A DNA stretch of 13,216 nt from JBAXLO01 sp037134755. Its GTDB lineage: Bacteria; Bacteroidota; Bacteroidia; Bacteroidales; JACABE01. A program made the translations under genes and the position numbers. Shown here piece by piece: positions 8,096 to 13,216 of this stretch; positions within the stretch are counted from its first letter, which is position 1, and every line of letters starts with the position of its first letter. The notes under the pieces are model-generated. The model was not told where the DNA came from and did no database searches. It saw only the letters and a list, made by a program, of their open reading frames with translations. The stretch is from contig JBAXLO010000127.1 of the NCBI GenBank assembly GCA_037134755.1, positions 1 through 13,216 on the forward strand. Reading direction: 5' to 3'.

Positions 8096-8211
8096 TTCGG
8101 ATATCCTGATAAGGTATTAGGAATTGCCAATACAAAATTCGGATATCAAGATAGGACATTGAGAATTGCCGATACAACATTCGGAATTCCCTATGAAGGA
8201 TTCGGATAACC
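8096..8211. repeat. Array of six near-palindromic cores at exact 21-bp spacing
   Basis: Cores start at 8099, 8120, 8141, 8162, 8183 and 8204: GGATATCC, GGAATTGCC, GGATATCA, AGAATTGCC, GGAATTCC and GGATAACC. Most are preceded by TTC or TT, so units begin TTCGGA or a variant. Units 1-2 and 3-4 form a higher-order 42-bp repeat, in which TTCGGATATC alternates with a TT-GAATTGCC-ATACA type. Twenty-one bp is two helical turns, so all cores would face the same side of the DNA. The array ends about 265 bp before the first 459-aa gene. The repeat and spacing are seen directly. A binding-site role is inference. Confidence 0.8.
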
Positions 8212-8413
8212 TTTCGTTAATTTGAGTAAATACAACATATAAACAGGATGTTATGTTTTGGCAATATCTTTTAATACTTAGAATGGTATGTCTGAATTTA
8301 CCAAAAAAGCAGTAAATACAGAAAATTTTAAATTAGAACAATCACCATTTTTATTATATCTTAAATAAAAATAATTTCATAATTATTATTTCTTCAGGCA
8401 ACTTTAAGTTAAA

Positions 8414-8421
8414 TAAATTTG
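8414..8421 (+). promoter_or_regulatory. Promoter-like -7 element for the tandem T9SS protein genes
   Basis: TAAATTTG is a full match to the Bacteroidota -7 consensus TAnnTTTG and lies 54 bp before the start codon at 8476. No TTG is present at the -33 spacing, so this is a partial promoter match. It lies outside the duplicated unit, which begins at 8454. The second copy therefore has no such promoter immediately upstream and would depend on readthrough across the 27-bp gap. Confidence 0.45.
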
Positions 8422-8475
8422 TCTTACTAATGTAGTTTTTTATTATTCTAATTGAAACATTAAAAACGCAATCTC

Positions 8476-9855
8476 ATGAAAAAGACAATTATCTTCGTAT
8501 TTACAATCTTTATCTTTATTAGATTATCAGGACAAGGTACTGATTGTGGTTCTGCAAAGCCTTTTTGTATTGGTTCAACCAATATTTATCCTGCTGTTAC
8601 AGATTTTCCTTCTCCTGATCCAATGCCAGCATATCCAAACTTTGGCTGTTTGTCTGGTATTAATCAACCTTCCTATTATTATATGAAAGTTGCTAATCCG
8701 GGAAACTTTGTAATACATATTTCAAGTAGTCCTGCTCATGATTTGGATTTTATTTGTTGGGGGCCATTTTCTTCACCAATTATTGCTTGTATGGATTCAT
8801 TATTAACAGGTAACTGTACAGGTAACGTTTGTATAGGGGGTACTTGTCCTGATAATGTTGGGTCGTGTGCTATTCCTCCAAATTTTTATCCTTCCGGCAA
8901 TATTGTTGATTGTAGTGCAAGTACTCAAACTACTGAAGATTGTCATATTAATGGTGCTATTACAGGACAATATTACATGTTGTTAATTACAAATTATGAG
9001 AATATACCTTGTAACTTTGTTTTCACCCAAACAAATGCCGGTCAGCCGGGAGCAGGCACAACAGATTGTAATATATTTCAAGAACCAGCTTATAATAATG
9101 GCCCATTATGTACAGGAGATACTTTAAAGTTATATGCAGAGAATGTTATTGGTGCAAGTTATAGTTGGGCTGGTCCTAATGGTTGGACTTCTTTTCAACA
9201 AAATCCTATTATTCCAAATGTTAATGCTGCAATGTCCGGAAACTATACTTGTGTTATTCTTGTAGGATCTCAATTAAGTCCTGCATATTCAACTGTTGTT
9301 AATATTAATTCAACTATCCCTGCTCCTTCGGGCACTATAACAGGAAATACAAATGTTAATCAAGGTCAACAGAATGTTTTATATACTGTGCCATTAATAG
9401 CCGGTGCTGTTTCATATATATGGGAGTTGCCTTCAGGAGCTATTGATACAACTTCTACAAATAGTATCTCTGTAAACTACTCCAATAATGCCCAATCTGG
9501 TTTACTTAAAGTTAAAGGTCATAATGGTTGTGCAGATGGCAGTTCTTCATCTTTAAATGTATTTGTTCATCATAATACAGGTACAGGAGTGTTTTCGAGT
9601 GGTGATATTATTGTTTATCCAAGTCCGGCAAGCTTATCTATAACGATATCCTATTATTTAAAGAAGACTCAAAACTTTAGTTTAGATGTATATGATATTA
9701 CCGGAAGGAAGATTAAAGAACTCGTTAACGCTAATCAACACTCAGGAGAACATCATTTAACTTTAGATACCTCCCAATTATTACAAGGTATTTATTTGCT
9801 TAAAGCAACAGGCGATGACAGTTTTCAAACACTTAAATTTAGTGTAGTACATTAA
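8476..9855 (+). CDS. Secreted T9SS-sorted protein with Ig/PKD-like domains (copy 1)
   Basis: A 459-aa exported protein, probably surface-anchored or released through the type IX secretion system. The signal peptide is about residues 1-19 (MKKTII..., ending RLSG, with Q20 as the likely mature start). A Cys-rich N-terminal domain, about 20-200 (DCGSAKPFC..., DLDFICWGPF, ...NFVFTQTNAGQPGAGTTDC), resembles adhesin-like secreted proteins of the phylum and may form disulfides. An Ig-like domain follows at about 200-277 (GPLCTGDTLKLYAENVIGASYSWAGPNGW, then MSGNYTCVI). A PKD-like domain occupies about 285-367 (GNTNVNQGQQNVLYTVPLIAGAVSYIWELPSGA). The type A sorting domain is at about 378-459 (VYPSPAS, LDVYDITGRKI, LLQGIYLLKATGD, ending LKFSVVH). 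No catalytic motif is visible, so adhesion or a structural surface role is the likeliest inference. The start codon is set by the signal peptide and repeated at each duplicate. Confidence 0.87.
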   Translation: MKKTIIFVFTIFIFIRLSGQGTDCGSAKPFCIGSTNIYPAVTDFPSPDPMPAYPNFGCLSGINQPSYYYMKVANPGNFVIHISSSPAHDLDFICWGPFSSPIIACMDSLLTGNCTGNVCIGGTCPDNVGSCAIPPNFYPSGNIVDCSASTQTTEDCHINGAITGQYYMLLITNYENIPCNFVFTQTNAGQPGAGTTDCNIFQEPAYNNGPLCTGDTLKLYAENVIGASYSWAGPNGWTSFQQNPIIPNVNAAMSGNYTCVILVGSQLSPAYSTVVNINSTIPAPSGTITGNTNVNQGQQNVLYTVPLIAGAVSYIWELPSGAIDTTSTNSISVNYSNNAQSGLLKVKGHNGCADGSSSSLNVFVHHNTGTGVFSSGDIIVYPSPASLSITISYYLKKTQNFSLDVYDITGRKIKELVNANQHSGEHHLTLDTSQLLQGIYLLKATGDDSFQTLKFSVVH

Positions 9856-9882
9856 GCATAGAAACATTAAAAACGCAATCTC

Positions 9883-11262
9883 ATGAAAAAGACAATTATC
9901 TTCGTATTTACAATCTTTATCTTTATTAGATTATCAGGACAAGGTACTGATTGTGGTTCTGCAAAGCCTTTTTGTATTGGTTCAACCAATATTTATCCTG
10001 CTGTTACAGATTTTCCTTCTCCTGATCCAATGCCAGCATATCCAAACTTTGGCTGTTTGTCTGGTATTAATCAACCTTCCTATTATTATATGAAAGTTGC
10101 TAATCCGGGAAACTTTGTAATACATATTTCAAGTAGTCCTGCTCATGATTTGGATTTTATTTGTTGGGGGCCATTTTCTTCACCAATTATTGCTTGTATG
10201 GATTCATTATTAACAGGTAACTGTACAGGTAACGTTTGTATAGGGGGTACTTGTCCTGATAATGTTGGGTCGTGTGCTATTCCTCCAAATTTTTATCCTT
10301 CCGGCAATATTGTTGATTGTAGTGCAAGTACTCAAACTACTGAAGATTGTCATATTAATGGTGCTATTACAGGACAATATTACATGTTGTTAATTACAAA
10401 TTATGAGAATATACCTTGTAACTTTGTTTTCACCCAAACAAATGCCGGTCAGCCGGGAGCAGGCACAACAGATTGTAATATATTTCAAGAACCAGCTTAT
10501 AATAATGGCCCATTATGTACAGGAGATACTTTAAAGTTATATGCAGAGAATGTTATTGGTGCAAGTTATAGTTGGGCTGGTCCTAATGGTTGGACTTCTT
10601 TTCAACAAAATCCTATTATTCCAAATGTTAATGCTGCAATGTCCGGAAACTATACTTGTGTTATTCTTGTAGGATCTCAATTAAGTCCTGCATATTCAAC
10701 TGTTGTTAATATTAATTCAACTATCCCTGCTCCTTCGGGCACTATAACAGGAAATACAAATGTTAATCAAGGTCAACAGAATGTTTTATATACTGTGCCA
10801 TTAATAGCCGGTGCTGTTTCATATATATGGGAGTTGCCTTCAGGAGCTATTGATACAACTTCTACAAATAGTATCTCTGTAAACTACTCCAATAATGCCC
10901 AATCTGGTTTACTTAAAGTTAAAGGTCATAATGGTTGTGCAGATGGCAGTTCTTCATCTTTAAATGTATTTGTTCATCATAATACAGGTACAGGAGTGTT
11001 TTCGAGTGGTGATATTATTGTTTATCCAAGTCCGGCAAGCTTATCTATAACGATATCCTATTATTTAAAGAAGACTCAAAACTTTAGTTTAGATGTATAT
11101 GATATTACCGGAAGGAAGATTAAAGAACTCGTTAACGCTAATCAACACTCAGGAGAACATCATTTAACTTTAGATACCTCCCAATTATTACAAGGTATTT
11201 ATTTGCTTAAAGCAACAGGCGATGACAGTTTTCAAACACTTAAATTTAGTGTAGTACATTAA
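9883..11262 (+). CDS. Secreted T9SS-sorted protein with Ig/PKD-like domains (copy 2)
   Basis: The protein is identical over all 459 aa to the product of the preceding gene, with the same signal peptide, Cys-rich N-terminal domain, Ig-like and PKD-like domains and type A sorting domain. It starts 27 bp after the stop of copy 1. That gap is made of the unit end (GCATA) plus the 22-bp leader, with no terminator, so the two copies are probably read as one transcript. It is followed by a truncated third leader and start (11268 on). The nucleotide sequence shows no independent evolution, so any functional split between the copies is not supported. The main effect would be dosage. Confidence 0.85.
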   Translation: MKKTIIFVFTIFIFIRLSGQGTDCGSAKPFCIGSTNIYPAVTDFPSPDPMPAYPNFGCLSGINQPSYYYMKVANPGNFVIHISSSPAHDLDFICWGPFSSPIIACMDSLLTGNCTGNVCIGGTCPDNVGSCAIPPNFYPSGNIVDCSASTQTTEDCHINGAITGQYYMLLITNYENIPCNFVFTQTNAGQPGAGTTDCNIFQEPAYNNGPLCTGDTLKLYAENVIGASYSWAGPNGWTSFQQNPIIPNVNAAMSGNYTCVILVGSQLSPAYSTVVNINSTIPAPSGTITGNTNVNQGQQNVLYTVPLIAGAVSYIWELPSGAIDTTSTNSISVNYSNNAQSGLLKVKGHNGCADGSSSSLNVFVHHNTGTGVFSSGDIIVYPSPASLSITISYYLKKTQNFSLDVYDITGRKIKELVNANQHSGEHHLTLDTSQLLQGIYLLKATGDDSFQTLKFSVVH

Positions 11263-11289
11263 GCATAGAAACATTAAAAATGCTATACC

Positions 11290-11412
11290 ATGAAAAAGAC
11301 AATTATCTTCGTATTTACATTCTTTATCTTTTTTATAATACAGCTTATAATGCCGACGCATACATGCTGCTACCAGTATGTTTTACACTCAAGACCAAAT
11401 CAAAACCGGTAA
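11290..11412 (+). pseudogene. Truncated third copy start, fused out of frame to porin 3' sequence
   Basis: A short open frame of 40 codons begins MKKTIIFVFTFFIFF, the same signal-peptide start as the two full genes (one residue change, I11F, before the join). After about 14 codons it runs into porin 3' DNA in a different frame and stops at 11410-11412. Its leader from 11268 (GAAACATTAAAAA, then TGCTATACC) differs from the other two leaders at four positions, so it derives from a diverged paralogue. It is probably non-functional. A small hydrophobic peptide could in principle be translated. Confidence 0.8.
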
Positions 11413-11584
11413 TTATCTTTATTGCGATTTATTTATTAATCTTCAGATTAAAAGAGCTAATGTCTTTTTAAAGTATCAGCATCTTAACAAAGGCTTTACT
11501 AATTATAATTACTATGTAATGCCCCATTATCCTGCTCAGGATGCCGCTCTTAAGATAGGCATTCAGTGGAGGTTCTGGGATTAA
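11333..11584 (+). pseudogene. Frameshifted remnant of a second porin gene (3' end only)
   Basis: About 252 bp match the porin end at 7631-7883 at roughly 97%. The porin reading frame is open at the left (YNTAYNADAYM), is lost by a 1-base deletion near 11366, and resumes in another frame from about 11378 (MFYTQDQIKTGNYLYCDLF...) to the stop at 11582-11584, ending GIQWRFWD as in the intact gene. The rest of the barrel and the signal peptide are missing, so this is a dead remnant. It shows that a second porin copy or a larger duplication once existed here. Confidence 0.88.
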
Positions 11585-11626
11585 GAAGTATTTGAAATGC
11601 CTTGAGTACCTTGAGTACTTGGAGTT
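11582..11626 (+). repeat. Nine-base tandem array starting at the porin-remnant stop codon
   Basis: From the stop codon on, the sequence can be cut into nonamers: TAAGAAGTA, TTTGAAATG, CCTTGAGTA, CCTTGAGTA, CTTGGAGTT. Two are identical and the others are diverged. At the intact porin (7881 on) only TAAGAAGTA, TTTGAAGTT and a weak third unit are seen, so the array differs in length between the two porin ends. The function is unknown; it has the look of a slippage-prone intergenic repeat. Confidence 0.55.
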
Positions 11627-11634
11627 ATAATAAC

Positions 11635-11680
11635 AAAAGAAAAAGCCTTCGTCATTAATTTAACGAAGGCTTTTCTTTTA
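11635..11680. terminator. Bidirectional intrinsic terminator
   Basis: A long hairpin has left arm 11635-11652 and right arm 11663-11679. The GC-containing core AAGCCTTCGT/ACGAAGGCTT is extended by AAAAGAAA/TTTCTTTT with one bulged A. It ends in a T-rich tract on the plus strand and, read on the minus strand, in another (from the left A-rich arm). It lies between the tail of the plus-strand duplicated locus and the end of the minus-strand gene at 11726, so it can serve both. Confidence 0.85.
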
Positions 11681-11707
11681 ATTAAAAATCACAAATTACT
11701 TTATTTC

Positions 11708-11724
11708 ATTCATAATTCATAATT
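11708..11724. repeat. Short tandem repeat ATTCATA x2
   Basis: Two copies of ATTCATA plus ATT lie one base from the stop codon of the minus-strand gene at 11726. The same heptamer occurs three times at 1-24. Confidence 0.7.
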
Positions 11725-11725
11725 G

Positions 11726-12661
11726 TTATATGGCTTCCATCTCCATCATAAAACCTAAATCCGTAGTTTCACCTTTTTTAATTGTAAATGTAAAATCAAT
11801 TTTAGCAAAACCTAGGCAACTTAATGTACCTGTATATTCACCCGGTAAAAGTTGTTCCTTTAATATTTCACCATTTACATCACTCATCGCAATATAATTA
11901 ATAGATAATATCGAAAATTCAACATTATGAATATCTTCGCCCGTTGCTTTATTAGTAATTATTAATTCCAGATTACCTGTTGTAGCACCAGGAGGAATAG
12001 GAGTTTTAATATGCATATGACGATGAGATACTTTTCTAGCCGATTTATAAGTCAGATAATAATCCATATTATCCAATCTAAAAAACTCTGCATTCTTATC
12101 TAATTGTGTAGTCGTATCTTTCTTCATTTTCACCATCAAAGTCTCCAATTGAGTTTTAGTATTTTTATGAAGATCTATAGCATCTTTAGTAGTAAATTTA
12201 TGCGCACTATAATCATCTCTAAAACCGGTTAACTTTAATATTAGAGCTGGTGAAATACCATGAGCCAATAAAGCATTTTTATTAGTATTAATAACTAACA
12301 AAATAGCATCCAATGAATTTACAAGCTCTTCAGGTTTTGTTTTAAATAAGTTGCTATAAGTATAGCTTTCCATTCCTGTCAAATCTCCATTCTTAATACT
12401 GGCACCATATCCACTTGCTAACGAACTAACTATACTGAAGATAGTAGAAGTGTCTTTTTTCAATATTAAGTTTTCTGCAGTATTCCCTAAAGTCTTACCC
12501 TCAAGTATCAACATTAGTTCATCTGCTGTTAACTTATCCGCAGCTAAAGTTGCCAAATTAGCCGCGAATGCCGGTGATAACGCGATAACTAGTGGATTTT
12601 TTGTTCCTGTAGTTAAAATACGTGTTACCGACGAAAAATAATAAACAATTTTTGAATCCAT
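11726..12661 (-). CDS. Unrecognised protein with carboxypeptidase-regulatory-like C-terminal domain
   Basis: A 311-aa protein I do not recognise by name. No signal peptide or membrane segment is visible (N-terminus MDSKIVYYFSSVTRILTTG). Residues about 1-200 look mainly helical, with Ala/Leu/Lys-rich stretches such as SPAFAANLATLAADKLTADE and repeated polar helices (LHKNTKTQLETLMVKMKKDT). A His cluster (HRHMHI) lies near 215. Residues about 228-308 look like a small beta-sandwich of the carboxypeptidase-regulatory (CarboxypepD_reg) type: LIITNKATGEDIHNVEFSI, then MSDVNGEI, LLPGEYTGTLSCLGF and FTFTIKKGETTDLGF. Proteins of this layout are common as uncharacterised Bacteroidota genes. It is transcribed towards the duplicated locus and stops before the shared terminator at 11635-11680. 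No function is assigned. Confidence 0.8.
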   Translation of the reverse strand: MDSKIVYYFSSVTRILTTGTKNPLVIALSPAFAANLATLAADKLTADELMLILEGKTLGNTAENLILKKDTSTIFSIVSSLASGYGASIKNGDLTGMESYTYSNLFKTKPEELVNSLDAILLVINTNKNALLAHGISPALILKLTGFRDDYSAHKFTTKDAIDLHKNTKTQLETLMVKMKKDTTTQLDKNAEFFRLDNMDYYLTYKSARKVSHRHMHIKTPIPPGATTGNLELIITNKATGEDIHNVEFSILSINYIAMSDVNGEILKEQLLPGEYTGTLSCLGFAKIDFTFTIKKGETTDLGFMMEMEAI

Positions 12662-12729
12662 AAATTTTAATTTAATTAATCAATTAATTCCTAAAATTCT
12701 AATTCACACCTAATGTTTAGCCTAATTTT

Positions 12730-12780
12730 GTCCTCTGCATGTGCTGGCGTACATAGCTTTAATGGGACTCTACCTAAAGC
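12730..12780 (-). promoter_or_regulatory. Possible structured leader of the 311-aa gene
   Basis: This GC-richer island in an AT-rich region can fold two ways. Fold A has an outer stem GTCC (12730-12733)/GGAC (12765-12768) around an inner stem GCATGT (12737-12742)/ACATAGC (12751-12757, one bulge). Fold B is a perfect six-base stem GCTTTA (12756-12761)/TAAAGC (12775-12780) that shares bases with fold A. If transcription starts after TAAATTTG at 12817-12824 (minus strand), the segment is in the 5' leader. The pairings are seen; a regulatory role is speculation. Confidence 0.25.
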
Positions 12781-13168
12781 AAAACTTTTCGTGTGATAAT
12801 AAATAAGATGATTAATCAAATTTACACGGAAGGTTCAACCTCTCTTTTTCTGATATGATTTCAAATAAAACTCTGCAAAAATATGTTTAATTCCTAACAC
12901 CACCAAATATAATAGCATCTATTTTTATTTTTAATTTTCTTTTGTTTGCAAAATAATGTTAGCACATAAACAAATCAGCACTTTACAACATGTAAATTAT
13001 TTTCTTCACCCTCCCATTTCAGGCTACTCTTTATACACATCTTTTTCACAATTTAATATTGAATTTCTTTTGTCTTCGGATTGACCTCAAAGAATTTACG
13101 CTACAAAACAAGATAAAAAAAACAATTCTAACAATATTTTAATTAACAAGATAGTGAGCAATCCACGA

Positions 13169-13216
13169 ATCCCGACAACGAAAACTTATTTATTGTATAA
13201 AAGTTTATTTCGGGAT
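13169..13216. repeat. Imperfect inverted repeat at the window end
   Basis: ATCCCGA (13169-13175) pairs with TCGGGAT (13210-13216), and an inner AAACTT pairs with AAGTTT, with mismatches and a short A/T-rich loop. It could be a terminator-like hairpin of a gene beyond the window. The window edge prevents a decision. Confidence 0.4.

Larger units (their letters stand above)
7884..8475. other. 592-bp intergenic region between porin and first T9SS protein gene
   Basis: The region contains a terminator (7949-7984), an AT-rich spacer, an array of near-palindromic cores at 21-bp spacing (8096-8211), another AT-rich spacer and a promoter-like site (8414-8421). I see no convincing gene. The only short open frame worth noting, 26 codons at 8288-8368, is listed among the rejected items. 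Confidence 0.7.
8454..11267 (+). repeat. Perfect direct tandem duplication, 2 x 1407 bp
   Basis: The unit 8454-9860 is repeated as 9861-11267 with an exact offset of 1407 bp. The encoded proteins are identical over all 459 residues, and I found no base difference in the stretches compared. Each unit starts at GAAACATTAAAAA in the leader and ends with the gene's stop followed by GCATA. The base just before the first unit differs (T at 8453, A at 9860), marking the boundary. A third, diverged and truncated unit begins at 11268. The lack of divergence means a very recent duplication, ongoing homogenisation, or an assembly artefact. Confidence 0.93.
12662..13216. other. 555-bp region upstream of the last gene, no gene seen
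   Basis: No open frame with protein-like character, tRNA or rRNA was recognised. Several minus-strand matches to TAnnTTTG occur (12817-12824, 12876-12883, 12904-12911), as expected in such AT-rich DNA. None has a clear -33 partner, so the promoter of the 311-aa gene is not fixed. Two structured segments are listed separately: 12730-12780 and 13169-13216. Confidence 0.6.

Noticed and set aside
8096..8211. The 21-bp array as a CRISPR
   Set aside because: Units are continuous and diverged, with no identical repeats separated by unique spacers, and no cas genes are near.
8288..8368. Short open frame of 26 codons (MSEFTKKAVNTENF..., ending LLYLK) in the intergenic region
   Set aside because: It is very short, has no clear promoter or ribosome site and sits in AT-rich DNA. 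A faint likeness of the end to the start of DUF255/thioredoxin-domain proteins is too weak to call a gene remnant.
8454..11596. The duplicated block as an insertion sequence or transposon
   Set aside because: There is no transposase, no terminal inverted repeats and no target-site duplication. The edges are explained by short direct homologies.
12820..12850. GGTTCAACC segment as a tRNA T-arm
   Set aside because: The flanking bases do not form the T stem, and no acceptor or anticodon arm is present.

Overview
The window looks like a chromosomal segment of a Bacteroidota bacterium. It is strongly AT-rich. Promoter-like sites fit the Bacteroidota -7 consensus TAnnTTTG, and starts have no clear Shine-Dalgarno sequence. 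The gene families are also typical of the phylum: DUF4476 secreted proteins, a Porin_10-type beta-barrel, and proteins with a type IX secretion (T9SS) C-terminal sorting domain. I cannot name the genus.

Layout. (1) 31-1155 (+) is the radical-SAM heme chaperone hemW. (2) 1199-4422 (-) is a three-gene block: a two-domain DUF4476 protein, a one-domain DUF4476 paralogue and a tandem universal stress protein. The two DUF4476 genes are clear duplicates and share an almost identical promoter-like sequence. (3) 4423-4656 is a divergent promoter region. (4) 4657-7883 (+) holds a monofunctional lysine-ketoglutarate-reductase-like enzyme followed 14 bp later by a putative outer-membrane porin. (5) 7884-8475 is non-coding: a terminator, a 21-bp-period array of near-palindromic cores, and a promoter-like site. 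(6) 8454-11267 is a direct tandem duplication of 1407 bp, each copy holding one complete gene for a 459-aa secreted, Ig/PKD-like, T9SS-sorted protein. (7) 11268-11626 is a scar: the leader and first codons of a third copy are fused to a frameshifted, about 97% identical copy of the porin 3' end. (8) 11726-12661 (-) is an unrecognised 311-aa protein with a carboxypeptidase-regulatory-like C-terminal domain. It faces the scar across a bidirectional terminator. (9) 12662-13216 is non-coding, with a locally GC-richer, potentially structured segment and an inverted repeat at the window end.

The genes do not form one pathway. HemW, Usp and the lysine enzyme are cytoplasmic housekeeping or stress functions. 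The DUF4476, porin and T9SS proteins are envelope or secreted. The most distinctive part is 7.6-11.6 kb, where a surface-protein locus shows gene amplification and deletion at short homologies. No CRISPR array, tRNA, rRNA, transposase or defence system is visible.
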